From positions 124,001-188,000 of the forward strand of contig NZ_RYZR01000003.1 of assembly GCF_003977615.1 (NCBI RefSeq): 64,000 nt of DNA, written 5' to 3'. This DNA is from Dyella dinghuensis (GTDB lineage Bacteria > Pseudomonadota > Gammaproteobacteria > Xanthomonadales > Rhodanobacteraceae). Every line of letters starts with the position of its first letter. Within the stretch, counting starts at the first letter, position 1. The translations under genes and the position numbers were made by a program. The notes beneath the pieces were generated by a model that saw only the letters and a program-made list of their open reading frames with translations, searched no databases and had not been told where the DNA came from. Positions 27,496-36,245 of the stretch are shown here, piece after piece.

Positions 27496-28819
27496 GCTGC
27501 GCCTGTGGCCGCGCTCGCTGTTTGGCCGCAACCTGCTTCTGCTGCTGGGACTTATTGCGATCGCGCAGATGTCCACGATCGTTCTTTACGTTTTGCTGCA
27601 ACGCCCCCGTGTCATGGAGGTGGCGCAGTTGGTCGCCACCCAGGTGAACGTGCTCGATGCAGCGCTATCACAGGTGCCCGCGACGGATCGCGACGCCTAT
27701 GTGGCCCGTTTGAACCGGGCGGGTGCGCTTAGCGCTCAGCTCACCGAACCACCGCCCGACAATTTCGCATACCGCACGCCATTGGCGGACTTGTTCATTC
27801 GTGAAGTGCGACGGAACCTGGCCAAGGGCATCACCTTGCGCATGACAAATACTCCGCAACTCAGTATTTGGGCATACCTGAACATCAGCGGCGAGCGTTA
27901 CTGGATAAAGTTTCCCGTCAACGCTTTGGTTCCCTATCGTTGGCTTACTTCCGCACTAGTCCTGTGGTTAAGCCTGGCACTGTCGGCAGCGCTTGGTGCC
28001 TTGTTGATCCAGCGGCGCATCAATCGCCCATTGCGCGACATTGCCAATGCCGCGCAGAACGTCGGTTCCGGCGCAAGACATGCGCGCTTGCCAACCTACG
28101 ATGCAAGCGAACTGGCGATCGTCGCGAAACAGTTCAATGCCATGCTGGACAACCTGGAAGAGATGGAGTCGAGCCGAACCGTCATGCTCGCCGGCATTTC
28201 GCATGACATCCGATCCCCACTGGCCAAATTGCGGCTCACCCTGGCGCTGGACAAGCACGCCAGCGAACTGCCGGTGGGTCAATACATCGATCAGATCGAT
28301 GCCATCATCGGTCAATTTATCGACTTCGGCCGTGTCGGTAGCGACGAACGCATTGTTGAAGGTGAATTGAACGCATTGGTGGAAGAGCTAGCGTCGGGAT
28401 TCGCCAAGCGAGGCCACGTTTTCGCATTACGGCTCGAGCCGCTGCCGGTATGGCCATTCCGTCCCATCGCCATGATGCGGCTCGTGCAAAATCTGATGGA
28501 AAACGCGGTGAAGTATGCCGGGGTAGGCCTGGAGGTACACACCTATATGGAGCGCGACAACGCGGTGCTGGCTGTGCTCGATGCGGGTCCCGGCCTCGCG
28601 GAAGGCGATGAAGCACGCTTGCTTCAACCGTTCACACGAGGCGACGTGGGGCGCTCCAACACCAGCGGTTCGGGGCTCGGGCTGGCCATTGTCGATCGCG
28701 TTGCGCGCTTGCACGGAGGCCGTTTGCAATTGATTCGCCGACACCCCACAGGCATGGAAGCACGAGTGACGTTCTCGCTCGTCCCTTCGCCTGCCGATAC
28801 GGCCTCCGCAGCGCTGTAA
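27488..28819 (+). CDS. Sensor histidine kinase (EnvZ/RstB type)
   Basis: A 443-residue membrane kinase. There are two transmembrane helices (about 14-35 and 155-178) enclosing a ~120-residue periplasmic domain, then a HAMP linker (RRINRPLRDIANAAQNVG), a HisKA box SHDIRSPLAKL (phospho-acceptor His239), N-box MENAVKYA, and G-boxes DAGPGL and GSGLGLAIV. It overlaps the regulator gene by 8 bases. The open frame extends earlier within the regulator gene, but Met 27488 begins the cytosolic-TM sequence. The periplasmic signal is unknown. Confidence 0.92.
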   Translation: MLKLRLWPRSLFGRNLLLLLGLIAIAQMSTIVLYVLLQRPRVMEVAQLVATQVNVLDAALSQVPATDRDAYVARLNRAGALSAQLTEPPPDNFAYRTPLADLFIREVRRNLAKGITLRMTNTPQLSIWAYLNISGERYWIKFPVNALVPYRWLTSALVLWLSLALSAALGALLIQRRINRPLRDIANAAQNVGSGARHARLPTYDASELAIVAKQFNAMLDNLEEMESSRTVMLAGISHDIRSPLAKLRLTLALDKHASELPVGQYIDQIDAIIGQFIDFGRVGSDERIVEGELNALVEELASGFAKRGHVFALRLEPLPVWPFRPIAMMRLVQNLMENAVKYAGVGLEVHTYMERDNAVLAVLDAGPGLAEGDEARLLQPFTRGDVGRSNTSGSGLGLAIVDRVARLHGGRLQLIRRHPTGMEARVTFSLVPSPADTASAAL

Positions 28820-28954
28820 CGACCTGAAACATTTGCGGCCATACCCGCAATATCCACCCAACATCTCGTGCGTAGCATGTCTTTCGTCGGCCGAACTTCC
28901 TCGCCGGCGCGGCCCGATCCGTGGCCGCTCCCCCACTCCATAGGTACTATTTAT

Positions 28955-29242
28955 ATGCGCAAGATCTATTCCATTTTCCTCGTTGCGATGCTGTCGCCAG
29001 TCGTCGCGTTCGCGGCCCCGCAAGCTTCCGCCAATTCTCCGCGTGCGCAGCAGATGATGCGCATGCTGGAGCAGCGATTCGCTGCCGCCGATACCAACCA
29101 CGACGGCAAACTCACCCTGGCCGAAGCTCAAGCCGGCATGCCGCGCGTAGCGCAGCATTTCAGCGATATCGACACGAACCACCAGGGCTACATCACGCTC
29201 GACCAGATCAAGCTCTTCATGGCCAGTCGTGCTGGCAGCTGA
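28955..29242 (+). CDS. Secreted EF-hand protein
   Basis: A 95-residue protein. The signal peptide (about 1-18, ending VVAFAA) is followed by two EF-hand-like helix-loop-helix motifs: DTNHDGKLTLAEA (near 50) with the Asp-x-Asn-x-Asp-Gly calcium loop intact, and DTNHQGYITLDQI with Gln in place of Asp at the third ligand position, which may weaken binding. It is probably periplasmic and calcium-binding. It lies 135 bases after the kinase gene on the same strand and could report calcium to it, but that is only suggested by position. Confidence 0.82.
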   Translation: MRKIYSIFLVAMLSPVVAFAAPQASANSPRAQQMMRMLEQRFAAADTNHDGKLTLAEAQAGMPRVAQHFSDIDTNHQGYITLDQIKLFMASRAGS

Positions 29243-29338
29243 GTTCGTCATGCGCGATTTCTAGTGCGCACTTTTTGGCAAGACGGCATCCCCCCTCCGA
29301 TACCCTCCACACCCGGTGCCGTCTTGCCCCCTTTATGC

Positions 29339-29366
29339 CACCCGCGTATTACGCGGGTGTTTTTTT
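29339..29366 (+). terminator. Rho-independent terminator
   Basis: CACCCGCG at 29339-29346 pairs with CGCGGGTG at 29352-29359 around TATTA, followed by seven T residues. It lies about 100 bases downstream of the EF-hand gene and would end its transcript. Confidence 0.85.
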
Positions 29367-29638
29367 GCGCGCCCCCCCCGCGTTCGATGATCAAGCTTCG
29401 ATGGATCGTTCAAGCGTGCGAAGTCGGCACCCGTAAGACGAGTATCGGCATTGACGAGGTCATTGCGAATGCAGCACGGATCATTTGATAACTGGGTTAC
29501 ACACGTTATCGCAACCTTGATTCGCGCAATTCGCGAAAGCCGAACACTGTCGCTTTTGTTCCGTTGCAGCGGATGTTCGGTCGCGGCGCGCATCGATGTC
29601 GTCAGATCAACATGTCGAGCGGTGTCCTGACACGACAA

Positions 29639-29664
29639 CGGCGCTTCCGTTTCGGGAAGCGCCG
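29639..29664 (-). terminator. 10-bp hairpin past the Gly/Ser-rich gene
   Basis: CGGCGCTTCC and GGAAGCGCCG pair perfectly around GTTTCG, 61 bases downstream of the minus-strand gene at 29725. No T-run on either side, so its role as a terminator is uncertain. Confidence 0.45.
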
Positions 29665-29724
29665 CTGGCGTGACGTGTGGGTGTCGCGCGTCGTCGTTTC
29701 ATGGATGGTGGCGACTGTGCTGTT

Positions 29725-30261
29725 TCAGTTGCCGTTCGGTCCGCTGCTACTGGGGCTGTAACCCTGGCCTTGCGTATAGCTGCCACTGTGGCTGTACGTC
29801 TGCCCGTCCGCATTGGTGGCGGTTGCGGTATGCGTGGTTACTCCATTGGACGTACTCGTCGACGTCGCGTAGCTACCATGCTGCCCGCTGCCACTAGACT
29901 GACTATTGCCGGACCAGGTGCCGTTGGCATCGCGCGAATACGCACCATTGCCCGAGAAGTTACCGCCCGACGCGGTATGGCCGGAATTGGAAAAACTGGC
30001 CTGTGCAGAGCCATTCGGATTGGCGTTATAACTGTTATGACCGCTGAAGCTGCCGCCATTTGCGCCATTAGCCCAATGGCGACCTTGATGCGCGGTGGAA
30101 CCGCCTGACCAGTTCGTGTAACCGCCGCCGGCCGCGCTGCCGCGTGCACCATAAGCGCCCGTCCCATGGAAGCGTGTTTGTGCCGAAGTGTCAGTAGCCA
30201 CGGCCAGCGCAGCGATCAGCGCGGCTGCCAATATTAATTTCAAAGTTGGTAATACTCGCAT
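29725..30261 (-). CDS. Secreted Gly/Ser/Asn-rich protein
   Basis: A 178-residue protein with a signal peptide (MRVLPTLKLILAAALIAALA, then VATDTSAQ) and a mature chain that is almost entirely Gly, Ser, Asn, Thr, Ala and aromatic residues, e.g. SFSGHNSYNANPNG and TYSHSGSYTQGQGYSPS. Such composition suits an extracellular, disordered or fibre-like protein. AGGAG lies nine bases before the ATG, which supports the start. I do not recognise a family. Confidence 0.7.
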   Translation of the reverse strand: MRVLPTLKLILAAALIAALAVATDTSAQTRFHGTGAYGARGSAAGGGYTNWSGGSTAHQGRHWANGANGGSFSGHNSYNANPNGSAQASFSNSGHTASGGNFSGNGAYSRDANGTWSGNSQSSGSGQHGSYATSTSTSNGVTTHTATATNADGQTYSHSGSYTQGQGYSPSSSGPNGN

Positions 30262-30497
30262 TTCAAATTCTCCTGCCTAAAAAAGGGACATCGACATGAC
30301 TAGTCCCGACGAGGAGCAATTCTGGATGGCGGATTTAAATGAGTTATGTGAGAAACAACGAAAAATGTAAGAGTTTGTTTCAGCGCTGAATCATTGGCGC
30401 AAGACAATTTGCCGCACACGGGGACGCTGCGGCCCTTCCCGGGCCGTCCCCAGACATCATTTTCATTCAAAGTTTTCCTCGACCTAGCCGAGCTACG

Positions 30498-30526
30498 GCC
30501 ACATTTGGTCGAAAGCGGGCCTCGCC
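30498..30526. repeat. REP-like palindrome, copy 3
   Basis: GGCCACATTT, GGTCG loop, AAAGCGGGCC: outer pairs GGCC/GGCC replace the TGTC/GACA of other copies, which keeps the stem. It lies between the Gly/Ser-rich gene and the MFS gene, 4 bases before the MFS stop. Confidence 0.5.
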
Positions 30527-30529
30527 GCC

Positions 30530-31744
30530 CTAACCAAGGGCTGCATCAGGCCTCAGTTTCCTCCGACAACCGCACCACAACGCCAACGATCCCGCAGAGA
30601 TCGCTCCCAACAGCAAGAACGCTATGCGAAACCCAAACACGTCGGCGATGACACCACCGAGCAGCGGACTCAGCGCCGCGCCCATTCCCTGCATCGTCAT
30701 CACTGCGCCTTGCCCGACGTTGACGTGACCCGTGCCTTGCAACACCGTCGCTACCATCGCCGGTACCGCCACACTTTGCAGGCCCGCACCGATACCATCG
30801 AGTGCCTGCACCGGCCACACGCCCCAGCTCGTGATGAGATAAGCGGCAGTCATGCCACGAATGGGCAATACAATGAAAGTCAGCAAGATGACGAACCAAT
30901 GGCCGTATGTGCGCATCCAGCGAATGGCGAACACAGACATCAGCACCATGACGGTCTGAGCGACCACGATAGTCAATGCAGTGAACAAAGCAGGGTTGCC
31001 TTGATGTGCCGCTACGATTGCCATGCCGTACAACGGCAACATCGCGGCGTTTCCTAAATGAAAGAGCAGCAATGCCACGCCAAGGATAAGAAGTGGCTTG
31101 CATGTCACTAAGACACGTAAGCCCGATACCTGATTCGCGTGCGTGCCGGGTTTCTCCCAACCGCGCGCTGCACGATCGTCAATCGCGCGCGCAGGAATCA
31201 GCAGCACGCTCGTAATTGCAAAGATCGCAAACAACGCGGCCAAACCAAAGACCGCGATGAACCCGAACCTCCAACCCAGTACGCCTGATAACGCCGCTCC
31301 AATCACGTTGCCCGCGTGGTTGATCGCCTGATTGCGGCCGAATTGATAATCGAAACCTGCTTTGCGCACCATGCCCAGCGTGATTCCGGCTAGCGTTGGC
31401 CCGAGCGCGGCGCCTGCCAGCGCCGTTGCGATCTGCGACGACGCCACCACCACCTTCGCGGGTGACAGCAACAGTAGTGCCGATGCCAGCACCGTGAAGA
31501 TGCTACTGATTACCACGAGCGTGCGTTTGCGATGAGTAGCGTCAACCAAGGCTCCGGCAGGTGCCGTAGCGATCATGCCGACAACGCCACCCAGCGTCAT
31601 GACGGCGCCGATCGCGCCGGTATGCCAACCTCTGGCTTGCAGAAACACACCTAGAAAAGGACCGATGCCCGCTTGCACATCGGCCATGAAAAAGTTGAGG
31701 CATTCAAGCGCTCTAATGCCAGGCGTGGACCCGCGGGTCGTCAT
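30530..31744 (-). CDS. MFS transporter
   Basis: A 404-residue inner-membrane transporter with about 12 transmembrane helices. The loop after helix 2 has GALVDATHRKRTLVVIS, a variant of MFS motif A. N-terminal FFMADVQAGIGPFLGVFLQ and the middle PTLAGITLGMVRKAGFDYQF recall the YfcJ/AraJ-like drug and sugar efflux group. The substrate is unknown. ATG at 31744. It faces the carbonic anhydrase gene divergently. Confidence 0.85.
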   Translation of the reverse strand: MTTRGSTPGIRALECLNFFMADVQAGIGPFLGVFLQARGWHTGAIGAVMTLGGVVGMIATAPAGALVDATHRKRTLVVISSIFTVLASALLLLSPAKVVVASSQIATALAGAALGPTLAGITLGMVRKAGFDYQFGRNQAINHAGNVIGAALSGVLGWRFGFIAVFGLAALFAIFAITSVLLIPARAIDDRAARGWEKPGTHANQVSGLRVLVTCKPLLILGVALLLFHLGNAAMLPLYGMAIVAAHQGNPALFTALTIVVAQTVMVLMSVFAIRWMRTYGHWFVILLTFIVLPIRGMTAAYLITSWGVWPVQALDGIGAGLQSVAVPAMVATVLQGTGHVNVGQGAVMTMQGMGAALSPLLGGVIADVFGFRIAFLLLGAISAGSLALWCGCRRKLRPDAALG

Positions 31745-31952
31745 GGGGCAGCTATCACTACCGTGGCTGTTGCGATCAACAACCTATACGAGAGTGCGCG
31801 TTTGCGTTGTGTCGAATCCGCACGAAACAGCCCCACCAATAACGACCCATATCGCCGAATGCATTTTCACCTGAATTTCACCGAGTACGGTATTTATTGC
31901 AACCCACATTTAGTAATTCGCCAATCACGAAACAACTTCAGAGGCTCTGACT

Positions 31953-32711
31953 ATGAGTGCTCACCCTGGCGATTGCTGTACGACCACTCAAACCGATACC
32001 CAGCGCCGGACGATACTCAAATCCGCGCTAGGCTTGGCTGCATTCACTGCAGTCAGTGGGTTGCCATGGATGATGCCGGAATTGGCCGAGGCCGCGGCGC
32101 TTACCAAAGAGCAACGCGATGCGATGACGCCCGATCAGATCATCGCATCCATGAAAGAAGGCAACGAACGTTTTCGCACTGGCAAACCGACGCCACACGA
32201 TTATCTCGCACAAAAACGCGCGACCGTCGGCGGTCAGTATCCCGCAGCAATGATCCTTAGTTGCATTGATTCGCGTGCACCCGCCGAGATCATTCTCGAT
32301 ACCGGTATTGGTGAGACGTTCAACGGGCGCGTTGCCGGAAATATTTCCAATGACGACCTGCTGGGAAGCATGGAATTCGCCTGCGCCCTGGCGGGTGCCA
32401 AGGTCGTTCTGGTGATGGGCCATACGAGCTGCGGTGCCATCAAGGGCGCCATCGATGGCGCCAAGCTCGGCAACCTCACTGGCTTGCTCGACAAGATAAA
32501 ACCATCCGTCGATGCGACCGTGTTCAACGGTGACCGCAGCAGCAAAAACGACTTATTCGTGGATGCTGTAGCGACGACCAACGTTCGCCACACTATCGAA
32601 GAAATCCGACGACGCAGCGACGTCCTTGCGGGACTTGAGAAGGACGGCAAGATCAAGATCGTCGGTTCGATGTACCACCTTGTTGGTGGCAGGGTCGAGT
32701 TTCTTAGCTGA
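31953..32711 (+). CDS. Tat-exported beta-carbonic anhydrase
   Basis: A 252-residue enzyme that interconverts CO2 and bicarbonate. The N-terminus has twin-arginine signal QRRTILKSALGLAAFTAV (Arg18-Arg19), so it is folded and metal-loaded before export to the periplasm. The zinc site is complete: Cys104-x-Asp106-x-Arg108 (SCIDSR), then His157 and Cys160 in GHTSCG, features of beta-class enzymes. AGAGG eight bases upstream supports the ATG. It may supply bicarbonate or buffer pH at the cell surface. The neighbouring hydrolase is convergent. Confidence 0.9.
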   Translation: MSAHPGDCCTTTQTDTQRRTILKSALGLAAFTAVSGLPWMMPELAEAAALTKEQRDAMTPDQIIASMKEGNERFRTGKPTPHDYLAQKRATVGGQYPAAMILSCIDSRAPAEIILDTGIGETFNGRVAGNISNDDLLGSMEFACALAGAKVVLVMGHTSCGAIKGAIDGAKLGNLTGLLDKIKPSVDATVFNGDRSSKNDLFVDAVATTNVRHTIEEIRRRSDVLAGLEKDGKIKIVGSMYHLVGGRVEFLS

Positions 32712-32818
32712 CGTTGGTTGCTACGGCTTCGACAAAGGGGCCACGAGTGACGTCCGCCATGGGTCGAGATCGGACATTGTTGACTTCAGCGGACGCCCCA
32801 TTTATCGCAAGTATCAAC

Positions 32819-33883
32819 CTAGTGCGCTGCAGATCTCCGCGCCGAGTCTATGACCTGACGAATGGCGTCAATCACGACGTCGGGACGTTCCTTCTGCACA
32901 TAGTGCCGGCTTGCCACCTCGACGAACCGGCCGCGTGTCGACTCCTGTGAAATGGTGCGCATCTGATCCGCATTCCACGTCAGAAATTGCATTTGCTCGG
33001 CGGTCGGCGTGCCTTTAAACGTGGCTGACTTGAACCAATCGGCCGAGATGACAACCAGCGGCAGGTTGCCAAGAGAGTGTTCCGCTTGCGAAATGCTCAG
33101 CCCATCTGTCGAATCGCCTTCATTGTCGATGGGATAAAACAGGTTTTGTCTTTCGGAGAACAAGGTAGCCTGATACGCAGGCCGGCTCTCCATGGACCTG
33201 ATCTCGTGCGATAGCGCCTGTTCGTTTGGGTCGTGCTGGACACCAAAATCGTCCAAACAATGCTGTGTGTCGACACCATCGGCTTGCAGAGCGTCTTGTC
33301 GAGCAAGGTGCTCACAGTTTTCCAATTGCTGCCCACGGGCGAGGTAATTTTCGTATTTGTGAACGTAATTCGATGTCGTTGCGAGCGCCAATTTTTCAGT
33401 GATGGTCGCATCTACAAGGACCAATCCCGCCACGCGATTCGTATGCTCGTAGGTGAAAAGCCGAGCATTCAACCCGCCGCGTGAGTGCCCTACAAGAATG
33501 ACTTGATCGCCCAGATGTGCTCGATCAATCAACGCCAACATATCGTCGACAGATGCCTGGGCCGTCGCTATGCGATCAATAGAATCACTGAAGAAATAAT
33601 TGGCACGATCATAGGAGCATGCGCGTGTCGTCTTCGCGATCTCTCCCTGCACCGTTCGCCAGCTCAATGTGCCGTCTCCGAGCCCGGAGTCAAAAAGTAC
33701 AGTTGGCTGACCTTTCCCTACGCAATAAAGATTAAGGTGTCGCTCCCGCGCAACAAGAACAAGTTCTTGTGGATGCAGATATGCCGATACGGGAAGTGAT
33801 TCTGCTGCCGCGGCGCCCGCGATAGGAGATATTGCCGAGCAAAGAATCAGTACAGCCTTGAATACTGAGCGAGCTTCAATCAT
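32819..33883 (-). CDS. Secreted alpha/beta hydrolase
   Basis: A 354-residue protein. The signal peptide (about 1-27) ends AGAAAAE. The fold follows with oxyanion region VLFDSGLGDG, nucleophile elbow GHSRGGLNA (Ser134), a Asp acid in the later half, and a catalytic His probably in ASRHYVQKE near residue 325. These proteins are esterase/lipase-like and the substrate is unknown. The stop is about 110 bases from the convergent carbonic anhydrase stop. Confidence 0.85.
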   Translation of the reverse strand: MIEARSVFKAVLILCSAISPIAGAAAAESLPVSAYLHPQELVLVARERHLNLYCVGKGQPTVLFDSGLGDGTLSWRTVQGEIAKTTRACSYDRANYFFSDSIDRIATAQASVDDMLALIDRAHLGDQVILVGHSRGGLNARLFTYEHTNRVAGLVLVDATITEKLALATTSNYVHKYENYLARGQQLENCEHLARQDALQADGVDTQHCLDDFGVQHDPNEQALSHEIRSMESRPAYQATLFSERQNLFYPIDNEGDSTDGLSISQAEHSLGNLPLVVISADWFKSATFKGTPTAEQMQFLTWNADQMRTISQESTRGRFVEVASRHYVQKERPDVVIDAIRQVIDSARRSAAH

Positions 33884-34102
33884 TTCGGAGCCACGTCCTT
33901 TTGGGTATGGTTACTCCGATGTTTACCGCTGTTAGAAGGTTTAATTCGGGCCTTAACGATTGGATGCAAAGTACGGAGCCGGGGCATGTCGAATCGGTAC
34001 CCATCCGTTCGTCATAGGTTAAACACGTCAAGGAGAATGACCCATAAGTAAGCGAATCCTCGACGCCTTGGCCGGCATCTATGCAATCAACGGAGTATTC
34101 CA

Positions 34103-34756
34103 ATGAGTCCCATCATCACCGCTTTTGAGCAATCGCCCGACCGCGGCAAGGGCCTATCGCGCGACGTGCGCGTTCGCTGGGCACTTGAAGAAACGGGCCA
34201 GCCTTACGAGGTTCGTCTCCTTTCATTCAGCGCCATGAAAGAACCCGCACATCGCAAGCTTCAACCTTTTGGGCAGCTTCCCACCTATGAAGAGGGCGAC
34301 CTCACTCTGTTCGAGTCGGGCGCCATCGTGTTGCATATCGCGGAAAGCCATGCGGGGTTGCTGCCGGAGGATGCAAATGCGCGAGCGCGTGCGATCACGT
34401 GGATGTTTGCTGCACTCAACACCGTAGAAGCGCCGGTCCTCGAACTTATAACCGCCAGGTTTCTGGAGAGCGACAAACCCTGGAGCAAGGAACGCCTGCC
34501 CCTGATCCAGGATCGCATTCGTCATCGGCTCCATCAACTTTCTGCTTACATGGGCGATGCCGAATGGCTCGATGGTGCGTTCAGCGCAGGCGACCTGTTG
34601 ATGGCGTCGGTGCTGCTCAGACTAAGGTTATCGGGCATCCTGGACGAATTCGCGAACCTCGCAGCCTACGCTGCCCGCGCCGAAGCGCGGCCCGCATATC
34701 AACGTGCTTTCGCAGCGCAATTGGCGGTTTTTACTAGCCACTCGTCGACTGGTTGA
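34103..34756 (+). CDS. Glutathione S-transferase
   Basis: A 217-residue GST. The thioredoxin-like N-domain (1-80) contains GQLPTYEEGDLTLFESGAIV with the cis-Pro and Glu-Ser pair that hold glutathione. The helical C-domain carries WLDGAFSAGDLLMASVL, the N-capping/hydrophobic staple region. Ser19 or the Arg-rich stretch near the N-terminus may be catalytic. GGAG seven bases before the ATG fixes the start. It probably conjugates or reduces electrophiles in the cytosol; the substrate is unknown. Confidence 0.88.
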   Translation: MSPIITAFEQSPDRGKGLSRDVRVRWALEETGQPYEVRLLSFSAMKEPAHRKLQPFGQLPTYEEGDLTLFESGAIVLHIAESHAGLLPEDANARARAITWMFAALNTVEAPVLELITARFLESDKPWSKERLPLIQDRIRHRLHQLSAYMGDAEWLDGAFSAGDLLMASVLLRLRLSGILDEFANLAAYAARAEARPAYQRAFAAQLAVFTSHSSTG

Positions 34757-34758
34757 TC

Positions 34759-34795
34759 GGCCCGTTTCGGATCGAAAACAGACATTTTACCGAGC
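34759..34795. repeat. Degenerate REP-like repeat, copy 4
   Basis: CCCGTTTCGGATCGAAAACAG then ACATTTTACC resembles the 6601 and 24404 copies but the stem is poor. It starts right at the end of the GST gene. Confidence 0.35.
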
Positions 34796-34812
34796 CTAAT
34801 GCCCCCGAATGT

Positions 34813-35049
34813 TCAACCGTCGACCGAGCGAACGCCTCCGCGTAGTCGACGACGCGTTTTCCACCAAGCGTGCAACACCGCGATAAGACCGAAGCCAAGA
34901 AGCGCCCCTTGTAAAAAGTGTAGTGGGATAGGTTCGAGCCCAAAGTGCAGATACAGGCTCTTTGACCCCATTGCCACGGCAAGGCAAACCAATCCGATTG
35001 CTAGCAGTGTGCGGGTACGAGTATCGCTCTTACCGCTGAGATTCGTCAC
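34813..35049 (-). CDS. Small membrane protein
   Basis: A 78-residue protein with two predicted transmembrane helices (about 13-28, TLLAIGLVCLAVAM, and 38-58, FLQGALLGFGLIAVLHAWW) and a basic C-terminus. The start I chose is GTG at 35049, with GAGGAAATA giving a proper ribosome site; a frame-opening GTG further up at 35082 lacks one. No family recognised. It is followed by a second small membrane gene upstream on the same strand. Confidence 0.55.
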   Translation of the reverse strand: MTNLSGKSDTRTRTLLAIGLVCLAVAMGSKSLYLHFGLEPIPLHFLQGALLGFGLIAVLHAWWKTRRRLRGGVRSVDG

Positions 35050-35121
35050 TATTTCCTCGGGCAAGCACGGTCCAAGAAGCACATGAAAAACGGCGACTAT
35101 CTCGGCTTAAGCGAGCCAAGA

Positions 35122-35286
35122 CTAAGCTTTTCTGGCGATACTGAGATATAGGACACCAATAGCAATAAACGCAGCGCCGATACCGCAAAACGCGACCTGT
35201 TTGCCGAAGAATGCGGCGATGAAAAACAAACATCCGCTTCCCATAAAAAGGTAGCCGCTGAGCTTTTTATTCGGTTGATTAGACAC
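35122..35286 (-). CDS. Small membrane protein
   Basis: A 54-residue protein with about two transmembrane segments (YLFMGSGCLFFIAAFF and VAFCGIGAAFIAIGVLYL). The start is GTG at 35286, with AGAGGG six bases upstream; the ATG at 35313 has none. It lies upstream of the 34813-35049 gene, same strand, 72 bases apart. No family recognised. Confidence 0.5.
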   Translation of the reverse strand: MSNQPNKKLSGYLFMGSGCLFFIAAFFGKQVAFCGIGAAFIAIGVLYLSIARKA

Positions 35287-35837
35287 TTTAAGCCCTCTGT
35301 CTATGATGGCCAACTATCCATTAGACGTACGCGGACGTCCAATTAGGTTTGATGCGCGCCGGGTCGAGAATGGACCTTATGCGCCCATAGAGATTAGATC
35401 CTTGCTGAGAGTAGCGATCGTCGGTCCGCTGCGGTATATTGCGGGCGGCAGTGCAATGCTGCAATGCGCAAGGTCCAGCCTTTCCGCGCCAAATTAAAGC
35501 TAACCCAGCTAGCTTCCGGGATGCCAGCATCACCCCCGCAATACATAGGGGTCCACACGCACTTTGTCCGACTCAATCGCGAGTGCGGCACAGCCGCAAC
35601 ATTTAAGACGGAATACATATCCAGGCCGGTGCCGATAAAAGCGCACCGCAATTGCTAGCAGTGGTCCACTGATCACTCAGCGAAGCTTGGCAATGTCCGG
35701 GGACGCGTACTTGTCGCGTCATCGTGCCCCAATCGCCCACTTGTCGTGCCCAGCGATCCATAAGAAGTCGTCGAGTTCGGCGGCATCGCAAACAAATGAG
35801 CATCGACACCTAACCATCATCACAACGGAGAAATACA
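35287..35837. other. Gene-free stretch
   Basis: About 550 bases with no convincing gene. Frames at 35394-35658 on both strands lack ribosome sites or recognisable protein features. Confidence 0.4.
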
Positions 35838-36221
35838 ATGAGCAATAACAATCGTAACCTTGACGCATTTTCGATTGAATATGCAGACCTCGTCATGGCT
35901 GGAACTGACAATCCGTCAACAATCGACGCTCACGAACTGGCATCCTTACGCGACGCGTACGAACGCATGCGCGGCGGTGGGAAACTTACCAGTCAGTCGC
36001 AAGCTGAGGTGTTCGGTAGCATCTTGAGCACAGTTCACAAGTATCTAAGCGATGCAAACGCGATGCTTGGCGACAAGCTGGACATGATCGCAGCGCCTGT
36101 GAATGTCGAGCAGTTACGCAATGCACTGCTGGATGCCAACGCACTGCTAGCGGCATTGCGTTGCGACGTCGCTCGCATATTCGCCACCGCTACCGTATAT
36201 GCGGCAATAAAGTCCGATTGA
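35838..36221 (+). CDS. Hypothetical protein
   Basis: A 127-residue, probably cytosolic and helical protein with no signal peptide. Central part ASLRDAYERMRGGGKLTSQS and YLSDANAMLGDKLDMIAAP look like helical bundles. GGAGA lies eight bases before the ATG. It ends 25 bases before the sigma factor gene, which is on the other strand. No family recognised. Confidence 0.65.
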   Translation: MSNNNRNLDAFSIEYADLVMAGTDNPSTIDAHELASLRDAYERMRGGGKLTSQSQAEVFGSILSTVHKYLSDANAMLGDKLDMIAAPVNVEQLRNALLDANALLAALRCDVARIFATATVYAAIKSD

Positions 36222-36245
36222 AACGGCTGGCGTCGTTATCGGTCA

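Larger units (their letters stand above)
29243..29724. other. Gap with terminator and hairpins
   Basis: It holds a long-range inverted repeat CAAGACGGCA (29279-29288) / TGCCGTCTTG (29317-29326), a terminator at 29339-29366, and a 10-bp hairpin at 29639-29664. Short frames in it lack support. Confidence 0.4.

Noticed and set aside
29264-29488. 74-codon plus frame covering the terminator at 29339
   Set aside because: It runs through a strong terminator hairpin; a 33-residue part looks protein-like but lacks a ribosome site.
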